Shown here in pieces: positions 9,514 through 20,812 of a stretch of 64,000 bases of DNA. Both the position numbers and the translations under genes were made by a program. The stretch is from Temnothorax longispinosus (taxonomy: Eukaryota; Arthropoda; Insecta; Hymenoptera; Formicidae): the NCBI RefSeq assembly GCF_030848805.1, contig NC_092364.1, positions 18,767,447 to 18,831,446 on the forward strand. Reading direction: 5' to 3'. Each line of letters opens with the position of its first letter. Position 1 is the stretch's first letter. The notes below the pieces were generated by a model that was given only the letters and a program-made list of their open reading frames with translations, had not been told where the DNA came from and did no database searches.

Positions 9514-9919
9514 GTAAGAATCAATTGTTTTATTATAAATACTAACGATTATTATCAATTTTAGCTTAATTATACGTTTAAATTATATAAAGACACTGAA
9601 TATTGATATTAGATCGGCGAAAAGAAGGGTTCAATTTAACCGGTCGAGATCCACTTTGTTGCTCCACTAACAAATATAAGATAATACATAATTACAAAGT
9701 ATAGTCATAATTAAAAATACTATAATACATTTGTTATTGTCATTTCTTTCTCTTTTTCCTTTGCTGAGATAAGCATTTTCCAAATATATTTCTCCTTAAA
9801 ATTTTAGGTTAGGACGATATCATGATTATTAGGAATTAACTATAATAGTACATCAGATTTCATCATCCTATATTACATAATAATATTTTATGTTTTGTAG
9901 GGTAGCATAACATTTGATC

Positions 9920-10928
9920 ATGGCAGCACAGTTTTTCAATCGAATAGGTCAGCTCGGCCTGGGCTTAGCATTGACAGGCGGCGTCGTTAACTCTGCGCTG
10001 TACAATGGTGTGATATCTTCTATTCCACGTGACAGTTAGCTACACATTGTTTTCTTAAATTAATATATTAATATTTTTTTTAGTTGACGGTGGTCACAGG
10101 GCAGTTATATTTGATAGATTTGCGGGTATAAAGAACACCGTGGTAGGAGAAGGGACACACTTCTTCATTCCCTGGGTGCAGAAACCAATTATTTTTGATA
10201 TCCGTTCACGCCCAAGAAATGTTCCTGTCATTACCGCAAGCAAGGATTTGCAGAATGTAAATATCACTCTTCGTATCCTCTTCAGGCCTGTACCTGATTC
10301 ATTGCCCAAGATATACACGATACTCGGTGTTGACTATGACGAAAGGGTACTACCATCTATTACCACTGAAGTGTTGAAAGCTGTTGTCGCACAATTTGAC
10401 GCTGGTGAATTAATTACGCAAAGAGAACTTGTATCTCAAACGGTCAACGAAGAGTTAACAGAAAGAGCCTCGCAGTTTGGACTTATTTTGGACGATATTT
10501 CTCTTGTAAGTACAATTACATTTATTGATTACATATGCATTGTATTATCACGAGAAAGATACGATGTATTCTTGCAATCAACGCATAGATTATCATTATT
10601 TCTCTTAAAATTCTTTCAGACACATTTAACATTTGGTAAAGAGTTTACCCATGCAGTAGAATTGAAACAAGTTGCGCAACAGGACGCGGAAAAGGCCCGT
10701 TTCTTGGTAGAAAAAGCTGAACAACAGAAGAAGGCGGCTATTATTAGTGCTGAGGGTGATGCTCAGGCCGCGATTTTACTAGCGAAATCTCTAGCTGAGG
10801 CTGGAGATGGTTTGGTCGAGCTCAGAAGAATCGAAGCTGCGGAAGATATCGCTCATAATTTATCCAAGTCCCGTCAAGTGGCATATTTGCCATCAGGTCT
10901 GAACGTTTTGCTTAATTTGCCGCAGTAA
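9920..10928 (+). CDS. Phb1: Prohibitin 1
   Basis: Three coding exons, 9920-10007, 10084-10505 and 10620-10928 (TAA), give 272 residues, the family's usual length. The N-terminal hydrophobic helix (about residues 7-28, [20 protein letters not shown]) is the membrane anchor. The SPFH/PHB domain follows (about 28-187, with [41 protein letters not shown] and [11 protein letters not shown]). Then comes the coiled-coil (about 177-220, [20 protein letters not shown]) and a C-terminal ..[14 protein letters not shown] tail. Prohibitin 1 forms ring complexes with prohibitin 2 in the mitochondrial inner membrane, stabilising newly made respiratory subunits and m-AAA protease activity and supporting cristae. 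The first ATG after the 9900 acceptor matches the family start. Intron 2 (114 nt) is stop-free and in frame. AATAAA follows immediately at 10929-10934. Confidence 0.98.
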
Positions 10929-10934
10929 AATAAA
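10929..10934 (+). promoter_or_regulatory. Phb1: Polyadenylation signal of prohibitin
   Basis: AATAAA starts directly after the stop codon. Such a short 3' UTR would be unusual, so a later variant signal may be used instead. Confidence 0.5.
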
Positions 10935-12640
10935 TGAATTGTTACATGTTTCTACATGAATTGTGCATTTATATCATGAGCAGTTTGTCGCTATATTAGA
11001 GATAAAGAGAGACAAAGTGTAAAAAAGAATATAGCCTATATGATGACAACTTCCCTGAAAGTGCTGTATAGCAGGAATATATAGTATTTTGTAATATTCA
11101 TTCATCGTTTGATTTATGAATTTACGCCATTTTATAAATATATTAGTCTTCATATTTTTTAGTTACTAAAAACTCCAATGTTAAATAATATTACTTAACA
11201 TTGAAGTAATTAACCTTTGAATATCTACAACTTGAAAAATATTTAGAAAATCTGAAAAAATAGCCGGGATGTTCTATACTTACAGAAATTCTTCTATAAA
11301 GCCTTCTATAAAATTATCAATTTATATGATGTTTTTCTTTATACATTTATTTCTTCAATTAATAATAGCTTCGATGGTACGTGACATGTAACGTAAATTT
11401 TAACACAATACAATTATACTTTTATTGTATATGAATATTATTCATATCTGATTATTTATTGAATAATCTTATGCAAAAAATTATTTCGTTCGGTTCAATC
11501 AGAGCTACCGATTGATGAGGATCTTAGTAAAGGCGACAGTGGTAAGATAGACCGGATATTTATATGCAAGTCGTTTAGTTGAGCCGAAGTATGATTACTG
11601 GATTTCAATAATGGCTGGAACGATTAAGTTTTATCTCAATCGACAGGGTCCTATTGCATAAAAAGGTATCTTTGATATTTCATATACAAAGTACAATTGA
11701 AAGGAAAAAGACGGTCAATTTATCGTATATACATTCGTACCCTCGTATTGATCTTGAATTTAGATTGTTATTTATTAACAAGCCAATCAAATTGAATTTG
11801 TTTATTCGGTGATTTAAGCTTATTTCTAGTGCACACTGTGTAAATAATCGTTATTTTGCTATTTTTTTATTCGGCCTTTCTGTTATATGTGATAAAAAGA
11901 ACTCGAGTTGCGAATCTAATTTTACAAACTCAGAGATGTGTCGACATGTACTTTTTAAATCCGCGATAACGAAAGGTCTCGTATTGGTAGGTGATCCGAG
12001 ACTCGTTCGTTCCGGACGATCCGTTTGAGCGAACCGTCCGATGGATCGCCATGATCAATCAGGAAGTCGAAATTGGTGGAAGATTATCTCGGTCGGGGTG
12101 CTCGCATCTCGCCTCTGTCGGCACAAGCTGTTAATAGAGAAAACAATCCATCATAATTTGGCGATCGTCGCGGGGCGCCTTTACCATGGTGGTCCCCTGT
12201 AAAAACGTAAAATATACACGGCGATGTCGGTTGCACTTACACGTGTTTCGGTTACCGGTTATTAATGTCCGGACAGATTTATTACGTGCCTACAACGGGA
12301 GCGAATAATTAGTGGCTCGTTTTTTTTTAACCCCGGATATTGTAGGATATTTCGTTTATTATTGTTTTTCAAATTCTTTTCTGATTATGAACAAGACAGA
12401 ATATTTTATAATAATGTTAATTTATTCAAATATATAAATTATAAATTTTTATTAACGCGTGGACATTAAAATTACAGGGAGATCTAGTAATGGTAACTTC
12501 GTGCGATATTGATTTAAAAATTTAATCCCATCTCCTCGATTCTCAAAGATACCGAACACTGTATCACGCAGCATGCAACGTTTGCTTCACGGTTGTGCCA
12601 CACGATAATAATATAATATAATTTCCGCGAAGTTACTACA
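10935..12640. other. Prohibitin 3' flank and spacer, no recognised gene
   Basis: AT-rich to about 11460. It is followed by a GC-richer patch with a candidate 39-nt exon (11503-11541), then CpG-rich sequence from about 11980. No frame with family resemblance was seen. Confidence 0.6.
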
Positions 12641-12705
12641 AATAGAGAGAGGCAAATGAGAGAGAAAGAGAGAGAAAGAGGGAGAGGGAGAGAGATAGAA
12701 AGGAA
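12640..12705. repeat. (GA)n-rich purine tract
   Basis: Interrupted AGAG/GAAAG/GGGAGA units on the plus strand, at the edge of a purine-rich stretch running to about 12900. Confidence 0.85.
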
Positions 12706-13027
12706 GCACCAAGGAGGGTTCGCGGTGGCAGCAGCACGGGGCGAGAGCAGATTAGCGTGAATAATGAAGACACGACCCCGTGAAAGCCTAAGCGGGTCTC
12801 CTTAAGTCTGTTCCTTCGAGTAGAAGCCGAAGCTGGAAAGGGAGGATGCTGAGGGAGGACGGGAGGGAGGTGGAGCGGACAGAAAGGAGGTAGAAGCAGT
12901 TAATTACTCCTCCCATCCACGGGATAACGACTTCCCCTTATTTGTCGAGAGGCGCAAACAGCCAACCCTCTGCAAAATCCCTCGCCAAGACGCTTTCTCC
13001 AGTGTATACGCGTACATTTGACTTCAT

Positions 13028-13066
13028 ATACACGTATATACGTGTATCACGCCATGTATATACATG
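13028..13066. repeat. Two adjacent perfect palindromes
   Basis: ATACACGTATATACGTGTAT (13028-13047, 20 bp) and CATGTATATACATG (13053-13066, 14 bp) are both perfectly self-complementary, in alternating purine/pyrimidine sequence. Confidence 0.85.
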
Positions 13067-13069
13067 TAT

Positions 13070-16000
13070 ATTTGTGCTCGTAGGTAGACAGGACCAAGGA
13101 CTACCCGGTCCATCTCGAAGTACCCATTTCGTACATATCCTCGATTGATCGGTCAGATTTTCGCGAGGGGATAAGCACCGTCTCGTTAAATCGAAATGCA
13201 AACCTTGGCCCCAAGATCAGTCGAATTTAAGACAGTAATAAGATGATCGAAATAATCGAGACGTTTTGACCTGAGAAATCTACGAGATTTAATATCTAAA
13301 AGACGTAATGACAAAATGATTAATTGATTACTTAGAATAATATTTGGAAGTAATTAAGAAGAAATGATAATTAATTTAATCCGTTATCTATGCGAATTTC
13401 TCGAGTCGAACATTCCGAGCGAGATACACATTTATCTCAATATTCTTCCGTGCAGATTTATCTTCAAGCGATATATACTCTCGTTTAAATTCGTTATATG
13501 GATGATACGACGTAAGATCGTCGTTAACCACCGCCGTTGTCCCCTCGCTGAGTCGAAGGGCCATCGACAGCTACGGAGTGATGCGGTATAACACATGTTA
13601 CGGATCGAGCCACGAAACATGCAACGAAACAAATGTTAGGTACGCCCGAATACACGTACGGGATGCGAAAGGAACGAGAGAAAGGGAGAAAGAGAGAGAA
13701 AGAGAGACTAATTACGAAAGAAATCATAATAGAGGCACACATGCACCACGGGCTGCCGGGCTAACGATCGGGCTTCCTCCGCCGCATCTGCACCTGTTAC
13801 TCAGATCCTATGGTCGCGTCGATGCACGCGAACTGCATATGCCGATGGCCTTCCTCAGAGACAAAACGCCTAAGGCTCGCCTCTCATCGGAGTCCCCATA
13901 GATCCCGGCTCGAGAAGGGTAAAATTACGTCCTCTAGAAATTCATTCCAACAAATTTTCTACGTCTTAACGATCCGCAGAAGAAAGGAATTATAGAAAAG
14001 AGGAACAGAAAGAAATTGACAGAAATTTATTTCGCGAAATTAAATTCTCAATCTTCCAAATCAATGCCGAGTTCTAAAATATTCGGCTTCCATTCATTAT
14101 TCTAAATAAATCCTCTCCTTCTCTCTCTTTCTTTTTACCTGTAATTAATATAAATTCTCAACTTCCACGTTATAGCTGCACATAAACACGAAAGGTATAT
14201 ATAATCGCCCACGACACGTACGGCGACGCTCGAGTCAGAGACCCGAGTCAGCACCGGCGTAAGTTACCGGCGCGACTAATTATTAGACGCGACTAGCTAC
14301 ATCATCGATATTAATGATACGAGCGGCGGGCTATAAAATTTCCATCGATTAGGTCCGCCGGGTCGCAAACCGCGCCGGCGGCTCGGCTCGCGAGCGGGCG
14401 AGCGCGTTCCCCATCTCGAGTTCGTAATCGTAATTAACATCTCGACCGTTCCGTTTTACTCCGCTTACAGAGAGAAAGGGAAGTATCGTCGAGCTTGAAA
14501 AGTCGCTCACGCACGACGAGTCAGCGTAATAACGGCCGCTTTGAACTGACCACGATCACGAGGAACCAGGGGATAAATGCGAGAGCGCGCGCGGGCGACC
14601 CCGGGGTCCGCCGCTGCTCGTTACAGAAATCTCGTTAATTAAGGCGGGAAATGTGCGCGAACGAAAACTGCCGCCGGTCCCACCGCGTTGTGCCTAAAGG
14701 TAACGAGAAACGATCTTTTTGTCTTGATACGGTCCACGGGGCATGCGGACCGTAGCCCCGCGCTGGTCCGCCCTTCCTGGTCGTCGCTGCATTAACAGTC
14801 GACGATGAAATTGGATGAACCGCGATTTTAAACACTCGCGCTGACCGCCGCCGTCGTTTCGGCTCTTTTCATCCCGCCGACGAGTCGTGCGTATGATTAC
14901 GTACTTTGTTCGCGATTCTCGGCTAATCAACGACGGATATTTACGTTCGCGAGTTCCATCGGACTGCGTTTTTCATTAAACTTTAGTGTGAAACGTGCGG
15001 CAAAGTACAAATATCGTTATTGTTAGAAATGAAATGTCGATAGGCAATTGGATCGAATAAGCATAAAATATTTTCGAGCGGCGTCTCGCTCTTAAAATTG
15101 GTCGTCGCGATTTTTTCTGAGCGATTTCAGCGTTTCCAGCAAGTTGTTTCGAAGTTGTTTCGCTCGTGTCGAAGATTGGCGTGCTTCTAAGATAAACTAC
15201 GTACAAACAGTTTAACATCTTCTCTACAGCCTCTTCAAGTTTGTCAAGAATAATAAAAGCTAGCCGTTGCGAAAATTGATTGCAATCGCAACTGCAGCGT
15301 CTGTTCGTTAACGCTCCGGTTGCACGCGAGCGATAATTTGAAATTAGAACGCCCTTCTAAGTACTTTTCTGTAAAAATTCCCCTCTCCGGGCCCGAGGCA
15401 AGGCCCGGCTGTGGCAATCTTCGCCAACGGATGGCCGGGGTGTGAAGATATTACCCTCTAAAGGTGTTTTAACCCGTCAGAACAAACGCGGCCGTTCGCC
15501 TCCTGCAGTCGCAATTTCGAGAACACTGAGTCAGATTTTTCCTTTTGTTCGCTCTCTTTCCCCTTCGCCTTCACTCGAAACCTCGCACGCGAGGAATAAT
15601 TTTCAATAAATGCGCCGCGCGATTTCATCCCGACGAACAGTCTCTTATGATGCGATTAGACTGGTTGTGAGGCTGGTATGATACTGACGCACGGAAAAAA
15701 TAAGCTTCAACCCTTTTTTTGCAAGATACAAAAGTTTTATATTCTTTCTCTATGCAAATTTCTTAGCCAATGCTAAAAATATGCCATTCCTATAGGTTGC
15801 CACCGCTTCTACTCAATATGTCGGTAATTTAATTAAAACATTGGAGTTAAAATAATACTGTTTTGTGTAAAAATAATCAATTTCAACACACGTGGTAGTT
15901 AAAAATAACAAAATGTTATTTTATTTAAGGTATTGGTTTAAATTTTGTCCTTTAATATTTAACAGTGTAAAGGTACACCTTAATTGAGTCCTGCAGTCCA

Positions 16001-18370
16001 AGAAACCTCTCTCTACTCCTATCTGTCTCCAACTCCTTCGACGAAGTCTAGTTGCTTAGATATGTCATACCTACTTGTCGCCAAGTCTAATACCGAAACG
16101 ATCGTTGGAATTAGACGGTGCGAGAATGTCAGAGGCGAAAAAGATAGTGACGATCACGTATCACCTCGCCCCATTCACCTCCGTCAGTTCAGTGGACGAG
16201 GTACACAGGTGAGAGCCCGAGGGGGCCACTCTCTTTCTCTCTCTGCTTGGCTCGCGATTGATTTAGATCGAGGGAAGTCCCGAACAGGCCCTGTAATCAC
16301 GCTGGCACGCCGGGTGCGTACGCACGCGAACGTAATCCCCGGGGGTACATTAGGATCCGGGAGGGAGGAGAGGGACGGAATTGCAGGAGGGATGCTTGGA
16401 TCTCCTGCACTCATGCGCGCGCGCTGGATTGTTGTCTCTCGAATTTACTCTCTCGTCAAGGTCGGAGAATGAGACGCACGACGATTCTCAGTAGAACGAA
16501 TTAGACGGGAATGCGTCTACCATGCCGGAACGTTCGATATATTACGAGCTAAATATAGGAGAGACCTTCGAGGGTCATTTAGTGGCTAACAAAGCAATTA
16601 ACGATAATGGAAAAAAGAAAATCGCAGTAAATCAGCAACTGCACTTGAGTTTTGGAAATCTCCCTTAACTTTATTTCAATTTTCCGTGAAATCCACATGC
16701 ACGCTATATCTCGTTTTGCGGTAATACACCTTACGAAACTTCACGTACCCTATTTCACAGTAATACAAATTGTACGTCGTTAAAGTTAGATGGAAATTTG
16801 TGGCCGGAAAGTAGGATGGCGCTCCCGTTAGGAAGCTCCCTCCTCGCGAGTATCCTCAGGAAGTGCCGAGGTCATCGCGTGCAGACCCGTATGGGACGAT
16901 CGCGAATTTCTATTGTCGACGGCGTACAAGAAAGAGAGGTTCACGGCTACGGTGTACGCAGGGTCAGGTGATGACACTGGGTGTCACCGTTATACCCGGC
17001 GATCACCTCGCAGCGCAAATACGAGCGTGCATATTCGAACGAAAGTGGAACGGCGCGACGACCGTGCAGAGTTACCTCCGCTAATGGAGAATCCGCTCGG
17101 CGGATCAAGAATTTTTTTTTTATTTTGCCTGAAAAAAATGTATCGAGATGTTCTAAGTTACTAAAGGTTCGCCATTTTTCAGCGATTTTTAACTCTGAGA
17201 AATTTTTCTGAGAAATCTCTTTGCGAAGAGAATTTCGATGTCATCGCGATAAACGTTTATTTTTCTTAATCCCTATGATTTTAAATTAATTTTCTAAAGG
17301 AGAAATTTTTTAGTGGAAATATTTATATGGTGAAATTTGCGGATTTTCATGCGCGATGCGCGCACGACCGCGGCGAACAACACGCACAATGTGAAATACT
17401 CGCGTGACAAGAACGATCGACACATTTTACGCGACATTCGGCTAACGGTCGAGTTTCTTACCGGCTCTTCATGAAGTATATGCGCGACATTTTTATCTCC
17501 TGCGTGATAACCGTTCGCCATAGTCACCTTTTTATTCTTTTTCTCCCTCGAACGCTCGAGTCATACGAAACGAGCCCCCATTTCTTCCTCGCGCCTTCGA
17601 CCACCTTTCCGGACATCGTCACGCGACTGTGCTCAGAGAACGATTTTGCATCTGAGATCGATTAATTTCTCGAGGTTGTGGTCTTCGCGAGCCCATACGT
17701 TTCCTTCGCTCCGGTCTCACCTTTTCCATAGATTTCTAAATGAAAGATTAAGTGGTTTAGATAAAAACAGGCTAAGTGTTTCAAATAAAAATTCGACGTG
17801 AAAGGCAAGCATCACACACATAGATTCTTGCCTTTCTACATGATTCCATCAGATTGAGATTTTTCATATCTATGGCCTTAAATGCCTGTTTATCAGCACG
17901 TTCGTTGAACGCGATTTGCGCCGACGCTTGGTACCGTCATTTCCACGGTCTCGCGCGGTCTCGCGCGGTCTAACCGTCTCGACGACGACCTCGTGACGAA
18001 CACGACGACAGGTAAATGGCGTTCGCCGTGACCCTCGTGATCATCCAGCAAGCGGCTTCCAGGATCGGCGGCGGCCGCGGAGGACGACAAAAGCGGGGCA
18101 GCTCGGTTCCCACAGGAGCCGCTCTTCCGTGCTGCTTCGTACACGTACACGTACGTTAATTCGAGGGAGAGGTCGCGCGGGCTGGAGGGACACATCGCCT
18201 GCCGGAGGATCATCGCCGACGTGGAAGGAGAGACCGGCAGGCAACATATGTGTAACGTGAGGGGCGTTTCGTGGCTGCGGTCCCGTCCGTCCGTCCGTTC
18301 GTCTGCGGCAAGGAGCCCGTAATTGCCACATCCTCAGATGCTGTCGTGTGTATGCCCGGGTCGCGCGATG
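13070..18370. other. CpG-rich non-coding block
   Basis: GC-rich patches (13500-13900, 14230-14900, 16100-16450, 16800-17100, 17890-18300) alternate with AT-rich stretches. Open frames occur on both strands, but they are short, overlap each other, are rich in Arg/Ser/Pro, and lack splice context or family motifs. 15690-15990 is AT-rich and has a transposon-like look (starts near CACGGAAAAAATAA, internal palindrome AAAATAACAAAATGTTATTTT), but no matching termini were found. Confidence 0.6.
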
Positions 18371-18374
18371 CATT

Positions 18375-18475
18375 GCACCACCACCACCACCACCACCACC
18401 ACCACCACCACCACCACCACCTCCACCTTCACCACCACCACCATCATCACCATCATCACCATCATCACCACCGTT
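18375..18475. repeat. (CAC)n / (CAT CAC)n microsatellite
   Basis: About 100 bp of CAC units passing into CATCAC units. It creates poly-His, poly-Thr and poly-Pro frames on the plus strand and poly-Val and poly-Gly frames on the minus strand; none is supported as a gene. Confidence 0.95.
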
Positions 18476-18778
18476 ACCAAAATCGTCCCACCGCTCCATC
18501 GTCGCATCCGATGCACCGACCTACCAAGGGCGGCGGAACAGAGAATTATGTGTGAAAAAGCAAATTAAGAAATTTTGATAATATTGGAAAATATCAATTC
18601 CTTTATCAATGATTAACCCTTTATTTGGTAATACTCAAGCAACATATTTGCCCTGCATATCATCTTCGCTCTCATGGTTGAAGTCCTAATCCCTATCATT
18701 ACCGTTATGATGTTTTTAGTTTTCAGTATTAACTCTCATGTAACAATCAGCTATATTGAGCCCCGAAACATTTTACCT

Positions 18779-18779
18779 A

Positions 18780-18805
<26 letters not shown>
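18779..18805 (+). repeat. A27 homopolymer
   Basis: A 27-bp uninterrupted A-run. It could be the tail of a retroposed sequence, but the upstream 150 bp shows no recognisable SINE or gene. 18810-19790 beyond it is mixed non-coding sequence. Confidence 0.9.
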
Positions 18806-18811
<6 letters not shown>

Positions 18812-19789
18812 GAAATAATAATACTGTATATAAAATAAAGTATTTACAAGGATAAAAGACTAAAATATTTGCACTTGGCTTCAGAAATATCCTCGAGGAA
18901 GAGATCGTACAGTTTCTTCGCGAAAACTGGTATTTCTTCTCTCTCTATTACCGCATAATAATCTTTTCGAATTATATAGTTTTGGTCTCAACAATATTTC
19001 TGGTTTACATACCTCATTCTGCATAAACGTACTTTATTTCTTGCAGCAAATTATTGCTTGCTTGATTTACATACCAGCGTGCAAAAGCACGTGTTGAGAG
19101 CTGTGGCTAATTTTTTTTATTTCCTAGCGTCGCCTAATATTTATAAGTCTCGCAGTTTTATGAAACGGGGCCTGGTCCGCCGCCCTTACCGCCGCGGCCG
19201 TAGCACGTACGTATATGCACGCGCGTGCAAGATGCAAAATACGCGTGTGCGTGTCCGCGCGACGCTTCCGTCACGCGACCTGCTGTGCGACCATCGCGCG
19301 TTCTCTCCCTCTCAACGAGCTTTTTTTTCTTTCGTCTTCCTCTTCTCTCACCCGGGACTGCGGAGCCCTCGGCCCCCGGTCATCCGTCGTGGATTTTGAT
19401 GGACGGTGACTCTCGCACGAGAGGACGAATTCCCGCGGATGCGGATCCGCAGGAAGGACGGATGCGCGCGGAGAAAATTGCCCCGCTTGGGGTGGAATTA
19501 ATTTTCGACTGGCCTTCCTTCCCGCCCTCCTCCCCTCATTCCCGTGCGGCTTCCTTAGAAACGTACCTCTGGGTGTTAATGTGTACATCGTTGTCGCAGA
19601 AGCGGCTCTTTAATAAATCGACAAAATGTTTTGGGACTTCACTGCGAAAGTATCCCACACGGAACATAATGTCCATTCAAGGTTAGACGTCCATTCAATG
19701 GAGCTCCATAGCTCTATGCGACGTCTATCTCTACAGTGGAAGTCAGATATAGATCTCTAATATAAAGATCCGTACTATTTTCATAATAC

Positions 19790-20812
19790 GTTATTTATTT
19801 TTAGTATACATATAAGGGTATGCTATACTGCGAGTACTTATATAGGCAATGTATTTGTATTAAAACAGTATAGGATACCAATCTTATATTATTACATGTG
19901 TGCTTATATTCACATTTACGTGTATTTTAAAAACGAGAACATACGTTGCTCGCGGGCCATCTAATAATTGCTGGTGTTACTACACACGAGTTCTCAAATA
20001 ATGTGCGTGCGCGAATATATACACCACTGTGTACTTTATTATCTAACTGAACGTACTTTTCAAACTTTCTTGATACATTCGATTATCTGAACACATTTGC
20101 TACGGCTGTTTTGTCACAAAACTAAATGTGCAGAAAAAGCGTTAAAAGATACTAATTAAAGCGAGCAGATTTAAGGAACGCGGAAAAAAGTATAGACAAA
20201 ATAGCAGATTTATAAAATCTATTACTAAATCTCCCTGTTTGAACACTCGATTTTATCTTACATTACATTTGTCTTACATTCTTGGATAGTCAAATCTGTC
20301 GAGAACAGATTTTGAAAGTGTCTGCTGCAAATTTTGTCAATAGAATATCAGCAGATATATAACAGAATCTTCTAATAGAATTGCAGATTGACCGCAGAAA
20401 CTGAGCAAAATCCGCCGTTTCGTAATCATCTGAATGATGTATTTCACTTAAACGTTTACAAAATGACAGATTGTGCTTCCACCAACAATCCATTATCAAA
20501 TTATATCAGCAGACTCTGCTGACAAAACACGAATTTAATGCAGACACAGATGACATCGGATTTATTGCGATAGTTGAACAGATCTTCGCATGCACATTAT
20601 TTGATGTTATATGTAGTAATACCAGCAGTTACTAGATGGCCCACAAGCAACGTATGTTCTCGTTATTAAAATAAACTTAAGTATATAATATAAGCACACA
20701 TGTAATAATACAAGATTTGTATTCCTCTATTATTTCAATACATATAAATAATTGCCTATTGGAATAATATGTAGGGATACTCTATATATATACTAATAAT
20801 AAATAATAAAAT
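19790..20812. mobile_element. About 1-kb non-autonomous element with long inverted repeats
   Basis: The left arm (about 19790-20015) and right arm (about 20588-20812) are inverted repeats over some 225 bp. Shared blocks are TTATTTATTnTTAGTATA, AATAGGCAAT, TATTATTACATGTGTGCTTATA, AACGAGAACATACGTTGCT and GGGCCATCTA. The interior has no open frame of note and repeats short GCAGATTT-type words. A transposase is absent. Exact ends and target-site duplication could not be fixed by eye. Confidence 0.8.

Noticed and set aside
10094..10318. Minus-strand frame within prohibitin
   Set aside because: Antisense shadow of the prohibitin coding exon.
15690..15990. Possible transposon between CACGGAAAAAATAA and an ACAGTGTAAAG end
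   Set aside because: The two ends are not inverted repeats of each other and no target-site duplication was found.
18271..18555. Poly-His, poly-Thr and poly-Pro frames
   Set aside because: All are translations of the (CAC)n microsatellite in different frames.
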